A stretch of DNA of 30,102 nucleotides from an uncultured Atopobiaceae bacterium (GTDB taxonomy: Bacteria; Actinomycetota; Coriobacteriia; Coriobacteriales; Atopobiaceae). The position numbers and the translations under genes are program-made. Under the pieces are notes generated by a model. That model saw nothing but the letters and a program-made list of their open reading frames with translations, had not been told where the DNA came from and did not search any database. This document shows, in pieces, positions 1 to 9,164 of the stretch. The DNA lies in contig CAAGLU010000176.1 in NCBI GenBank assembly GCA_900770865.1, positions 1 to 30,102 on the forward strand. The letters are read 5' to 3'. Every line of letters begins with the position of its first letter. The first letter of the stretch is position 1.

Positions 1-92
1 CACCCGGTCCCATCCCGAACCCGGAAGTTAAGCCCCCGAGCGCCGATTGTACTGCGGGTCAAGCCCGTGGGAGACCAGGACGCCGCTGGCCG
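1..92 (+). rRNA. rrf: 5S ribosomal RNA, 3' part
   Basis: The window opens inside a 5S rRNA gene. The conserved loop region CCATCCCGAACCCGGAAGTTAAG is recognisable near bases 9-31 and is followed by the usual helix IV/V region (GGGAGACCAGG, about 69-79) and the 3' closing strand near 81-92. The 5' quarter lies outside the window, and the exact 3' end is estimated. A strong intrinsic terminator 25 bases later fits the end of an rRNA operon. Confidence 0.93.
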
Positions 93-116
93 ACTGGGGG
101 CGTTTTCGCCACAGGA

Positions 117-148
117 GGGCCCCGCGCCGAGCGCGGGGCCCCTTTTTT
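117..148 (+). terminator. rRNA operon terminator
   Basis: An 11-bp perfect stem (117-127 with 131-141) closes a three-base loop and is followed by six T residues (143-148). This is a textbook intrinsic terminator right after the 5S gene. Confidence 0.92.
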
Positions 149-376
149 GTGCGCAGGCACAGTCGCCCCGCTGTAAAGCGCCGGGCTTTTCTATGTTCGG
201 ATGTGACAACTTACAGGTTACTTGCAGTTTACTGTCACAATTTGTTTGCCGTTTATCCTGTTCGTGTTTTATACAAGGCGTAGCAATGATATGTTTCGGT
301 CACCGTTATTTTTGGGCGGTGACCTTTGGTGCTCATCTCCCGCCCTACTGCCCCATGAAAGGCCAGGTGTTGAGCC
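149..376 (+). promoter_or_regulatory. Leader and promoter region of the BTAD regulator
   Basis: This 228-base gap holds no gene. It contains a perfect 7-bp inverted repeat, TGTGACA at 202-208 and TGTCACA at 233-239, with 24 bases between. A promoter-like pair lies just downstream: TTGCCG (246-251), 18 bases, then TATACA (270-275). The repeat could be a regulator-binding site upstream of the -35 box. The promoter call rests on consensus matching only. Confidence 0.4.
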
Positions 377-3300
377 ATGCCAGTCAAAGTACGTCGTTGT
401 TCTGCTGAATCACTACCTGCTTATGACTCCAGCATCGTTGCTGGGCGACTTTCTTCTTGGAAGCTAACTTCTCCCGTAATCGATGCGTTCGTGTCGGACA
501 TCCGTACTTCAAATCTTCTTGTGATGTGTCTAGAGCCTGGGATGGGTCAGGGGGCTGCTCTAAAGGCGATGCTCTCTGACATGAAGCAGCACTCAGCTAC
601 TCATATATTTCGTTTTTCTGGTATGGAGGCGGATGCTGCTTCCAAGCGGCTCTCACGCTTTGCTCGACAGGTGGAGAAGGAATGTCTTGCTGGTAAAGGA
701 GTATTTGTTGCGCTTGATTCTGTCCCCGCCGGCGATGATGTTGTGATTGATCGTGAGATCGCTGCTATTTCTAGAATGACCGGATCTGGTGCCACCGTCG
801 CTGTGTCACTCCTTCCTGAGGATGCACTGCTTGCCGAGAGGCTTACAGATTCCGTGTGTGTCTCCCCAAAGGATCTTCTCGTTTCGGATGTTCTCGATCT
901 TCGACCTAGCGACCCTCTCTATGATGTCCGCACTGCCACCGGCGGCATTCCGTCTCTTGTCGGTGCGATCGTACGTGACAATGGTAGTTTACGTTCGGAT
1001 TCCATCCTATTTGGCAACTCGTACTACAGCGCCCTTGAACAGCTCGTCAATTCCTCGCTTCGATCCAATCTTCTTGATGAAGAACTGCTCGTTCGCTTGT
1101 CCATGATTCTTCTTGGGAGGGGCACGTTTGAGGATATTGCCAGCGTCGTGTGTGTAGAGCCGAGTGATGTGGCGCGTGGTTTGGAGGAGTTTGCACCTTT
1201 GTTTGGTGTCTCCTGCCGCGACCATTCATTTTGTTGCTTTGGCGTCGACACAATCGATGGCATCTCTGCTTGTTCTACCGTCCTTTCCACTAGGGCCTCC
1301 TTGTGGTCTTCTGTGTTCGACTCCGTTTTCCGCGTACTTGTTGGGAGGGGCGAGTTTAAGCGTGCGGCGACTATTGCCCGTATGGCTCCCTCGAAAGCGG
1401 TTGCATCCGTTCTCCTGGAACATGCCGAGGATTTCATAGGGGTGGGGGAGGCTGGTCTCGTTAGAAGGACCCTGGGACCAGCCCTAGCTCACTCGGAAAT
1501 TTCCGACGATCGCTCTAGGTGTCTTGACCATGTCCTTGCGGCTTTGGGCGATACGAAGTTCAGAACGCCAGAGGCAAGGGCGCCCCAATCGTCTGCGGAC
1601 GGCTCTGACCTTGGAGGTGCCAACCAGGCTGACGCTCTCCTCGTGGGGTGCCGTGCGGTGCTTGCTGGCGAGGCCGTTCCAACGAGCGCGCCCGATATCG
1701 CGTGGGTAGCGGGAATCGCCGTTCACCTCCAGGCTGTCCAGCTCCTGCGTGATGGTAGAATTCGCGCAGCTCAGGGCCTTGCGGGATCTCATGCGCTGTC
1801 TTGTACGGAGGGAACCCTCCCAGCCGCGCTGCTGCACCTCGACCTGGGCATTGCCAGTGCGCTCCTCGGTGATGACCGAACAAGTGTAGATGGATCGATC
1901 TCCCGTGCGCAGGATTTTCTCGCCCAAGAGGGCTATGCAGCGATACGGGACGAGGCCTCCCTACTCTTAGCCTTTGATGCGATTCTTCATGGGTCATGTG
2001 ACCTCGCATCCATGGATGCGCTAGTGAGGGAGTCGGAACGGACAGGGAACGAGCTGGTGCGAGTTGCGGCTCTCATGACTGGGGCGGCAGCAGAGTACAT
2101 GATGGGAGATTTTCGCAGCGCAGGGCTTAGAAGTGCGATTGCTGCCAGCGCAGCGGCACGGGCTGGATTCTCGCACCTGGAAGCCGAGGCAGGGATTCTC
2201 TGCAAGGCCGCGACGGGGCCTGGTCTGGGAATCGGCGCAGTACCTCCGGACTGGGAGGATGCATGTGACACGGAGGAGCTCTCAGCTGTAGCAAGGCTGA
2301 TGCATGCGGCGCTTGCGGGAGATGACCTTTCGCCGGACATTCGGTTGACGCTTGGGGACACCCCTATTCCCAGTGACGAGGTATGGCTTCTCAAGGTATT
2401 GACGTCAGGACAGGGTGACATACAAGAACGCGTAAGGAAGCTCGTCCCCCATGCCTGGACTGCTGCGCTGGCCCCCATCGCCTTCGTACAGCGGGCTCCT
2501 CAGGTTATACGGACAAGTGAGGCGGGAGGCGGAAATAAAGGAGACGGAGATGCGCGAGGAGAGGCTCCTGGAGCTCGTCTGAGGCTTAGCCTCCTCGGTG
2601 GCTTTTCGTTGCAGGTGGATGGCGAGACGGTCCCCGAGTGGCGGCTGGATAGGCGATGCGCAAAAGCGATGCTGGTATTTGTCGCGCTGCACCCCAATCT
2701 CCTGGCGAGGCGATACGAGATTATCGATCAGATCTGGCCCGACTGCGACTACAAGGCTGGCCTCGATAGGATATACCAGGCAACGAGTGCACTGCGAAGG
2801 GTCATCGCAGAAGTGACGCCAGACCTCGATCCGTTCCTTTCGTATCGAGAGGACAAGTCTGTGTCGTTCGACCCGGCGCTCTTCGCATGCGATTTCGAGG
2901 AGTTTGCAGATGCGGCAAAGGAGGCGCTGACGTGCGAGGGCGATGATGCTCGCTCTTTGGATGCAGCGCTCAGAGCCGAGAGGTTATATGTGGGCGATCT
3001 ATTTGTTCCGTCACGAGATTTCACCGGATACGTGGTGGCCCGCCGGCAGGAACTAAGGGAACTCTATGCTGACTCGATGGTAGCAGGCGCGGAGGCCGCA
3101 TTCAGGCTTGGCCGCTATCGCATCTCGGCGCGGCTTGCAGACTCGGCAACCGATGTCGACGACCTCCGGGAGGACGCCGTAGAGGTACTCATCCGGGCCC
3201 TTCGCGCCAGTGGGCGAATGTTTGAGGCGGAGCAGCGCTACAAAAAGTACGCTGTGCACTTTGTTGACAGGACGCACATGCCGCCCTCCAAGAGGCTTAG

Positions 3301-3379
3301 GAAAGCAATGGGCGAAGGTGGTCGCGGAGAAGGAGACAAGCAGCATCGGCAAAACGATGGCGAACCCATGGCAAGCTGA
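377..3379 (+). CDS. Large SARP/BTAD-type transcriptional regulator
   Basis: This is a 1000-residue regulator. Near the C-terminus (about residues 735-815) is an OmpR-like winged helix opening with LRLSLLGGFSLQVDG, followed by a bacterial transcriptional activator domain (about 825-985) made of TPR-like helices. This is the SARP/AfsR arrangement, but here it is C-terminal. The N-terminal part resembles a STAND-type ATPase in outline. Its P-loop equivalent (residues 53-61, PGMGQGAAL) lacks the Walker A lysine, and a Walker-B-like VFVALDSV follows. The middle is helical and probably repeat-like. The first kilobase is clearly richer in A and T than the neighbouring genes, which may indicate fast evolution or transfer. 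The gene stands alone between the rRNA operon and secA, and its target is unknown. The ATG at 377 follows a weak GAAAGG. Confidence 0.82.
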   Translation: MPVKVRRCSAESLPAYDSSIVAGRLSSWKLTSPVIDAFVSDIRTSNLLVMCLEPGMGQGAALKAMLSDMKQHSATHIFRFSGMEADAASKRLSRFARQVEKECLAGKGVFVALDSVPAGDDVVIDREIAAISRMTGSGATVAVSLLPEDALLAERLTDSVCVSPKDLLVSDVLDLRPSDPLYDVRTATGGIPSLVGAIVRDNGSLRSDSILFGNSYYSALEQLVNSSLRSNLLDEELLVRLSMILLGRGTFEDIASVVCVEPSDVARGLEEFAPLFGVSCRDHSFCCFGVDTIDGISACSTVLSTRASLWSSVFDSVFRVLVGRGEFKRAATIARMAPSKAVASVLLEHAEDFIGVGEAGLVRRTLGPALAHSEISDDRSRCLDHVLAALGDTKFRTPEARAPQSSADGSDLGGANQADALLVGCRAVLAGEAVPTSAPDIAWVAGIAVHLQAVQLLRDGRIRAAQGLAGSHALSCTEGTLPAALLHLDLGIASALLGDDRTSVDGSISRAQDFLAQEGYAAIRDEASLLLAFDAILHGSCDLASMDALVRESERTGNELVRVAALMTGAAAEYMMGDFRSAGLRSAIAASAAARAGFSHLEAEAGILCKAATGPGLGIGAVPPDWEDACDTEELSAVARLMHAALAGDDLSPDIRLTLGDTPIPSDEVWLLKVLTSGQGDIQERVRKLVPHAWTAALAPIAFVQRAPQVIRTSEAGGGNKGDGDARGEAPGARLRLSLLGGFSLQVDGETVPEWRLDRRCAKAMLVFVALHPNLLARRYEIIDQIWPDCDYKAGLDRIYQATSALRRVIAEVTPDLDPFLSYREDKSVSFDPALFACDFEEFADAAKEALTCEGDDARSLDAALRAERLYVGDLFVPSRDFTGYVVARRQELRELYADSMVAGAEAAFRLGRYRISARLADSATDVDDLREDAVEVLIRALRASGRMFEAEQRYKKYAVHFVDRTHMPPSKRLRKAMGEGGRGEGDKQHRQNDGEPMAS

Positions 3380-3538
3380 CCTGATGGTCTCGATTTCCAG
3401 GCGATTAACCTCCAGAATACAGTGCGCTTTTAGTGAGACCACGTCCCGGGCCACCACGGCGAGTTTGCTATGGGTAAAGTGAAAAATGCATGTGTCGGTG
3501 GATAGTCACCGCCCATCAACCAGTATGAAGGACTGCCC

Positions 3539-6337
3539 ATGCCTAACTTTCTCTCCAAACTGCTCTCCGCTGGAGCCGACAAGGATCTCAAGGAGTACCA
3601 GCGCATCACCGCGCACGTCAACGAGCTTGAGCCGCGCTTCAGCGCTATGGATGATGAGGAACTGAGTGGCCAAACGAAGCTCTTTCGTGAGCGCATTGAG
3701 AACGGCGAGACGCTAGATGACCTTCTTCCTGAGGCGTTTGCCGCTGTGAGGGAGGCGTCCCGTCGCACGACAGGGATGCGCCATTTTGACGTGCAGATTA
3801 TTGGCGGCATTGCCCTACATCGCGGTACTATCGCCGAGATGAAGACGGGCGAGGGCAAGACGCTGGTGTCCACGCTTGCCGGCTACCTCAACGCTCTTGA
3901 AGGCAAGGGCGTACACATCGTGACCGTCAACGACTATCTGGCAAAACGCGATAGCGAGTGGATGGGCCAAATCTACCGCTTCATGGGCCTTAGTGTGGGC
4001 CTGCTCCAGAACGGCATGAGGCTCAATCTCAAGAAGCCTGCCTATCAGGCAGATGTCACCTATGGCACGAACTCGGAGTTTGGCTTCGATTACCTTCGCG
4101 ACAATATGGTCACGCGGCCTAGCTTGCGCGTTCAGCGTGGCCACCACTATGCCATCGTCGACGAGGTCGACTCCATCCTCATCGATGAGGCGCGAACGCC
4201 GCTCATTATCTCGGGTGCTGGCACCAAGTCGGCGGGGACCTACAAGGACTTCGCTCGTGCTGTTCGAGGCCTCACGCCCGATGTAGACTTCGAGATGGAC
4301 GAGGCCAAGCACACCATTGCGGCGACCGACGAGGGTCTCAAGAAGATTGAGCGCAACCTGGGCATTGATGACATCTATGCCGATCCCTCTGGTCAGCTGG
4401 TGAACCATCTCCAGCAGGCTCTCAAGGCACAGTACATGTTCCATCGCGATCAGCAGTATGTCGTCGTTGATGGCGAAGTCAAGATTGTCGACGAGTTCAC
4501 TGGCCGCATCATGGAGGGAAGGCGCTACTCCGAGGGCCTGCACCAGGCAATCGAGGCCAAGGAAGGCGTCCTTGTGCGCGAGGAGAACCAGACGCTTGCC
4601 ACGATTACGCTTCAGAACTACTTCCTCATGTATGACAAGCTTTCGGGCATGACGGGTACCGCCATGACTGAGGACGCCGAGTTCCGTGAGGTCTATCACG
4701 TACCTGTGCAGGTCATTCCACCCAACAAGCCCGTGATTCGCGTAGACCACGAGGACCTCGTCTACAAGACCGTGGCGGCAAAGTTCAATGCCGTTGCCGA
4801 CGACGTGGCGGAGCGTCACGCCAAGGGACAGCCGTGCCTGGTGGGTACGGTCTCCATCGAGAACTCCGAGCGTCTCTCGCGCATCCTGGACAAGCGCGGT
4901 ATTAAGCACAACGTCCTTAACGCTAAATACCATGAGCGTGAGGCGCAGATTGTTGCACAGGCAGGTCGCGAGGGCGCCGTGACCATTGCAACCAACATGG
5001 CTGGCCGTGGTACGGATATCCTTCTTGGCGGTAACCCCAAGGCTATGGCTGAGGATATGCTCCGCGAGCAGGGCTTCTATGCACCGGTCAAGGAGGGTGA
5101 GGAGCCCGTCCTGCCTACCGAGGAGGAGCGTGCCGCTGCGTTGGAGAAGGCGAAGGCCATCTGCGAGCGGGAACGTGAGCACGTGGTGGCTGCTGGTGGC
5201 CTTGCCGTCATTGGCACCGAGCGCCACGAGAGCCGCCGCATCGACAACCAGCTGCGCGGCCGCTCCGGCCGTCAGGGAGATCCAGGCGAGACCCAGTTCT
5301 ACCTCTCGCTTGAAGACGACCTCATGCGTCTCTTTGGCGGAGATCGCATGGACCGCATTGCGGCGATGATGGACAAATACGAAATGCCCGATGACATGCC
5401 CATCAAGTCGAAGCTCGTTACGCGTGCCGTCGAGAGCGCCCAGCGCAAGGTTGAGGAGGTCAACTTCGCCATGCGCAAGAGTGTCCTCGACTACGATGAC
5501 GTTATGAACAAGCAGCGTCAGGTCATCTATGAGGAGCGCAACAAGATTCTGGACGGCAAGGACCTCATGAGCCACGTGGAGGAGGTCACCTACGATACCG
5601 TCCAGCGAAAGGTGAACGAGTACTGCTCAGAGGGAGCTGACCCGGAAGAGTGGGATTTTACCGGCCTTGACAAGTGGGTCCGCGAGCTCACCGGCCGCAC
5701 AGACGGCCCCACCTTCGACGCGGATTCCGACCAGGGCGACATCATCGATGCCGTGGACGCTTTTGTGGACACCTGCTACAAGGACAAGGAGCAGCGCCTT
5801 GGCGATCAGATCATGAGTGATCTCTCCGCTCAGGTCATGCTTCGCGTCATCGACACTCGCTGGATGACATACCTGCAGGAGATGGACTACCTCAAGACGG
5901 GAATCGGCCTGCGCGGGTACGGTCAGCGCGATCCTCTCGTTGAGTACAAGAGTGAGGCATACGCAGCGTTCACCGAGCTCGTCAACACGATGTACGAGGA
6001 CTTCCTCCGCACCATCCTGCGCATTGAGATTGCCGTACGCCAGCCCGCGCCCGCCAAGCCCAAGGGTGACGACGAAGCACTCTCCGATGAGCTGCGCGGT
6101 GCGCAGTACTCTGGCCCTGCCGAGGTCGACGGTGATCACGGCTCTCCTGCACGTCGTCCTACCACGGGCGCACCGCGTCAGCAGGGCAGTGCTGGCAACG
6201 CCAATGCGGGCGCCGGCAAGCCGCGCACGTATCGTAAGGATGAGGATCCAGACCCCTACGTAGGTGTGGGGAGGAATGACCCTTGCCCCTGCGGCAGCGG
6301 AAAGAAGTTCAAGAACTGCCACGGTAGGAACAGGTAG
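3539..6337 (+). CDS. secA: Preprotein translocase ATPase SecA
   Basis: This 932-residue protein is the motor ATPase that drives secretory proteins through SecYEG at the cytoplasmic membrane. Walker A is MKTGEGKT (101-108). The DEAD-like Walker B, DEVDSILIDEARTPL, lies near 208-222, and helicase motifs such as TNMAGRGTDILLGG and the QLRGRSGRQGDPG region are intact. The C-terminal tail ends in the zinc-binding SecB/lipid motif with C916, C918, C927 and H928. Length is normal for the family. The ATG at 3539 is preceded by GAAGGA. It is followed two bases after its TAG stop by prfB, so the two genes are probably co-transcribed. The 159 bases upstream contain an inverted repeat TGGTCTC/GAGACCA (3385-3391, 3435-3441) of unknown role. 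Confidence 0.98.
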   Translation: MPNFLSKLLSAGADKDLKEYQRITAHVNELEPRFSAMDDEELSGQTKLFRERIENGETLDDLLPEAFAAVREASRRTTGMRHFDVQIIGGIALHRGTIAEMKTGEGKTLVSTLAGYLNALEGKGVHIVTVNDYLAKRDSEWMGQIYRFMGLSVGLLQNGMRLNLKKPAYQADVTYGTNSEFGFDYLRDNMVTRPSLRVQRGHHYAIVDEVDSILIDEARTPLIISGAGTKSAGTYKDFARAVRGLTPDVDFEMDEAKHTIAATDEGLKKIERNLGIDDIYADPSGQLVNHLQQALKAQYMFHRDQQYVVVDGEVKIVDEFTGRIMEGRRYSEGLHQAIEAKEGVLVREENQTLATITLQNYFLMYDKLSGMTGTAMTEDAEFREVYHVPVQVIPPNKPVIRVDHEDLVYKTVAAKFNAVADDVAERHAKGQPCLVGTVSIENSERLSRILDKRGIKHNVLNAKYHEREAQIVAQAGREGAVTIATNMAGRGTDILLGGNPKAMAEDMLREQGFYAPVKEGEEPVLPTEEERAAALEKAKAICEREREHVVAAGGLAVIGTERHESRRIDNQLRGRSGRQGDPGETQFYLSLEDDLMRLFGGDRMDRIAAMMDKYEMPDDMPIKSKLVTRAVESAQRKVEEVNFAMRKSVLDYDDVMNKQRQVIYEERNKILDGKDLMSHVEEVTYDTVQRKVNEYCSEGADPEEWDFTGLDKWVRELTGRTDGPTFDADSDQGDIIDAVDAFVDTCYKDKEQRLGDQIMSDLSAQVMLRVIDTRWMTYLQEMDYLKTGIGLRGYGQRDPLVEYKSEAYAAFTELVNTMYEDFLRTILRIEIAVRQPAPAKPKGDDEALSDELRGAQYSGPAEVDGDHGSPARRPTTGAPRQQGSAGNANAGAGKPRTYRKDEDPDPYVGVGRNDPCPCGSGKKFKNCHGRNR

Positions 6338-6339
6338 CC

Positions 6340-7455
6340 ATGGCAGACATCGATGGCACTTCGCTTGATGCCTTGTCTGCTCGTCTCAACGAGGTTGAGG
6401 GCTACCTTCATGTGGACGAGCTGAGGGGGACCGTTGCCCAGCTCGAGCAGGAGAGTGCTGCCCCCGGCTTCTGGGATGACGCCAACGCCGCGCGCGAGAC
6501 CATGGCGCGCCTCTCTGCGGCAAAATCAGATGTTGCCGGCATAGACAACGCCCGCACCAAGCTCGATGACGCGCGCGCTGCGCTCGAGCTTGGCGAGGAG
6601 ACCTCGGATGATGACCTTCTCGCCGAGGCCGCTTCGATTGCGGTGTCGCTCGAGCACGATCTAACCGAGCTTGAGCTTTCCAGCTGGTTCACCGACGACC
6701 TCGACCACGGTGACGCCATCGTGACGGTGACGCCGGGCCAGGGCGGGCTCGAGGCCCAGGACTGGTGCGACATGCTCTTCCACATGTACCTGCGCTACTG
6801 CGACAGGCGCGGCTGGACGGTAGACGTGAACGACGCGCCTCAGGCGGAGGTTATCGGCATAGACCATGCCACCTTCACGGTGCATGGACACAACGCCTAC
6901 GGCATGCTTCGCGCCGAGCAGGGTGTGCATCGCCTGGTGCGCATCTCTCCCACGGACGAGAAGAAGCGCCGCCAGACCACATTTGCTGGCGTGGAGGTGC
7001 TGCCGGTACTGCCTGATGACATTGAGGTGGATATCGACCCCAAAGACCTGCGCATCGACGTGTATCATGCAACCGGCCACGGCGGTCAGGGCGTCAACAC
7101 CACCGACTCCGCCGTGCGCATCACGCATATTCCAACCGGCACGGTGGTGACCTGCCAGAACGAGCGAAGCCAGCTCCAGAACAAGGCATTTGCGATGAAG
7201 ATTCTTCGCAGCCGCCTCTACGAGATGGAGCTCGAGAAGCGCGCTGCCGAGCTCGACGAGCTTCGCGGCCCAAAGCACGAGATCGGTTTTGGAAATCAGA
7301 TTAGGAGCTACGTCCTCTATCCCTACCAGCTGGTGAAAGACCTGCGCACGGGGGTGGAGACCGGTAACGTCGACTCGGTTCTCCAGGATGGCGACCTCGA
7401 CAAGTTCATCATTGCCTACCACCGATGGGTGCTTGCGGGGAGGCCGGAGCAGTGA
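6340..7455 (+). CDS. prfB: Peptide chain release factor 2
   Basis: This 371-residue class I release factor has the GGQ peptidyl-tRNA hydrolysis motif at 248-250 within GHGGQGVNTTDSAVRITHIP. RF2 identity comes from overall sequence (SPxDxxxRRQTTFAGVEVLP), the secA neighbourhood seen in many bacteria, and the N-terminal three-helix domain. The stop-codon-reading tripeptide is S203-P204-T205, whereas RF2 normally has S-P-F and RF1 has P-x-T. The reading frame is continuous from the ATG at 6340, so there is no programmed +1 frameshift of the E. coli kind. The gene ends in TGA, a codon RF2 reads, and the stop overlaps the start of the next gene. An unusual RF1 was considered, but the surrounding sequence fits RF2 better. 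Confidence 0.94.
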   Translation: MADIDGTSLDALSARLNEVEGYLHVDELRGTVAQLEQESAAPGFWDDANAARETMARLSAAKSDVAGIDNARTKLDDARAALELGEETSDDDLLAEAASIAVSLEHDLTELELSSWFTDDLDHGDAIVTVTPGQGGLEAQDWCDMLFHMYLRYCDRRGWTVDVNDAPQAEVIGIDHATFTVHGHNAYGMLRAEQGVHRLVRISPTDEKKRRQTTFAGVEVLPVLPDDIEVDIDPKDLRIDVYHATGHGGQGVNTTDSAVRITHIPTGTVVTCQNERSQLQNKAFAMKILRSRLYEMELEKRAAELDELRGPKHEIGFGNQIRSYVLYPYQLVKDLRTGVETGNVDSVLQDGDLDKFIIAYHRWVLAGRPEQ

Positions 7456-8324
7456 GGCAGCTTAGCTGGCGGGAGGTGTCGGCGGACGCCGCCCTGATTT
7501 TCTTCGGGTCGCTTCTCTTTGCCTTTGGCCTTGACTGCTTTGAGGTCCCCAACGGATTGGCCGCTGGTGGCATTACGGGTCTGGCAACGGTGTTTCATGC
7601 CCTTGCCCTCCAGGCGGGGGTCAACCTTCCTGTGGGCATCCAGTCCATCGTGATGAACGTCCTGCTCTTTGCGTATGTGGTCAAGTCTGGGAGCAGGCGA
7701 TACGCCGTTCTCACCGCAGCGGGCATCATTGTCTCGGGCGTGCTCACCGATGCCATTGCCCCCTTTGTTCCCGTTCTGGGGGAGGGGGACCTCCTGCTCT
7801 GCGCGCTGTGGGGCGGTGTCATTACAGGCGTGGGACTCGGCATGGTCTTTCGCACGGGAGGCAACACCGGCGGGACCGATATCATTGCTCAGCTCATAGC
7901 GAGAAGGACTGGCGCGTCCGTTGGAAGCATGGCGATTGTGGTCGATGGCGCCATTGTTGCCCTCTCGGCCCCGGTCTTCTCGATAGAGAATGCACTCTAC
8001 GCCGCGGTTGCAATGTACATCTGCGGTCGCGTGATCGACGCCGTTGTCGACGGCCCACGTGTCCAGCGCGCGGCCTACATCATCTCGGAGAAGCACGAGA
8101 GAATCGCCCGCCAGATACTGGTGGAGCTTGATCGAGGCTGCACGGAGTTCGAGGCAAGGGGCATGTGGAGCCGCGAGCTGCGACCCGTCCTCTTCTGCGT
8201 GCTCTCCCGTGGCGAAATTGCACACCTCAAGGAGATCGTTGCGGAGACCGACCCCAATGCCATCGTGGTCATCGCCGAGGTGCACGAGGCCTATGGAGAG
8301 GGCTTCAAGAGCATCGACAAATGA
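7452..8324 (+). CDS. YitT-family membrane protein (DUF161/DUF2179)
   Basis: This is a 290-residue integral membrane protein. The first 170 residues or so are hydrophobic, with about five to six helices and glycine-rich signatures such as GGITGLAT and FRTGGNTGGTDIIAQL, typical of the YitT/DUF161 family. The last 85 residues form a soluble DUF2179 domain (ISEKHERIARQIL to VIAEVHEAYGEGF). The function of the family is unknown. An ATG at 7425 is in frame, but GTG at 7452 is the better start: GGGGAGG (7438-7444) sits at the right distance and the GTG overlaps the prfB TGA stop as GTGA. That overlap implies translational coupling to prfB. The 3' end lies only 24 bases from the converging deoR-type gene. 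Confidence 0.88.
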   Translation: MRQLSWREVSADAALIFFGSLLFAFGLDCFEVPNGLAAGGITGLATVFHALALQAGVNLPVGIQSIVMNVLLFAYVVKSGSRRYAVLTAAGIIVSGVLTDAIAPFVPVLGEGDLLLCALWGGVITGVGLGMVFRTGGNTGGTDIIAQLIARRTGASVGSMAIVVDGAIVALSAPVFSIENALYAAVAMYICGRVIDAVVDGPRVQRAAYIISEKHERIARQILVELDRGCTEFEARGMWSRELRPVLFCVLSRGEIAHLKEIVAETDPNAIVVIAEVHEAYGEGFKSIDK

Positions 8325-8348
8325 TAGCCCATGAGCGGCCGCACGCGT

Positions 8349-9164
8349 CTAGAGGTAGCGGGGCTCTGTGCCATCCTCTGCGAGTGGCATCGAGCTGGGT
8401 CCAAGGTCAACTCGTATCACCTCGGATACGCCGTTCTCCTTAAGCAGCTCGACCTGTTCGTCTGTGGCGCCGGAATCTGTGATGAGCAGGTCCACCTCGT
8501 CGGTTGAGCCAAACTGGAAGCTTGACGTTTTCCCAATCTTGGAAGAGTCTGCAACGATCACGTGCATACGCGAGCGCTCGAGCATCATGGCGTTTACTGC
8601 AGGTTCGGGGGCGGTGGCGGAAGTGAGGCCGTAGGCAGGCGAGAGGCCCGTCACGCCCAGGAAGCACTTGGTCGCCGTAATGCGCTTCACGCACTCGAGC
8701 GCAAACTCGCCGGTCATCGATGCCTTTGGCGGCCTTATCTCTCCGCCCGTGAGAATGATTGATGCGTTGGGACGCTCGGTCAGGAGCATGGCCTTAGCGT
8801 TGTTGGTGATAACGGTCACGTCCTGCGCCGTGATGTTCGAAATGATCGATAGCGCCGTGGAGCTGGCATTGATGAAGATGCAGTCGCCGTCGTTCACGTG
8901 CTTGGCAGCCTCGCGCGCAATCGCCTTATTGGCGCGGATTTGCCGGGAACCAGAGGGCCTTCCAAGCGGGTTGAGCAGAGTCGCCGTGCCGTACTGCCGA
9001 GAAAGGACGTGCTGCTCCTCCAGGTAGTCGAGGTCACGTCTGATGGTCAGCGTAGAGACGCCAAAGTGCTCGGCGAGGTCGGCCACGCCCACCTGCCCGT
9101 TGCTCTCGAGGAGAGCAACGATGGCATCCCTGCGTGCGGCAATGTATGCCTTGCTTCTCTTCAC
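8349..9164 (-). CDS. DeoR-family transcriptional repressor
   Basis: This 271-residue regulator has an N-terminal DeoR helix-turn-helix (about residues 6-60, including GVADLAEHFGVSTLTIRRDL). A sugar-phosphate-binding DeoRC domain follows, with the typical NNAKAM, LTGGEIRP and VADSSKIG segments. Family members repress sugar catabolic operons and release DNA when a phosphorylated sugar binds. The gene diverges from the PTS operon across a 413-base intergenic region, so it is the likely operon-specific regulator and its own regulator too. Translation starts at GTG (9164), with GGAG five bases before it. The ligand is unknown and probably is the PTS product or a downstream phosphate ester. Confidence 0.92.
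   Translation of the reverse strand: MKRSKAYIAARRDAIVALLESNGQVGVADLAEHFGVSTLTIRRDLDYLEEQHVLSRQYGTATLLNPLGRPSGSRQIRANKAIAREAAKHVNDGDCIFINASSTALSIISNITAQDVTVITNNAKAMLLTERPNASIILTGGEIRPPKASMTGEFALECVKRITATKCFLGVTGLSPAYGLTSATAPEPAVNAMMLERSRMHVIVADSSKIGKTSSFQFGSTDEVDLLITDSGATDEQVELLKENGVSEVIRVDLGPSSMPLAEDGTEPRYL

Noticed and set aside
3815..5575. A 586-codon open frame on the minus strand within secA
   Set aside because: It is the antisense shadow of secA, produced by codon bias in high-GC DNA. The composition is leucine/valine/aspartate-rich without family motifs, and secA is certain.
6340..7455. Programmed frameshift in prfB
   Set aside because: The frame is open from ATG 6340 to the TGA at 7455, with no early in-frame TGA or slippery CTTTGA site.
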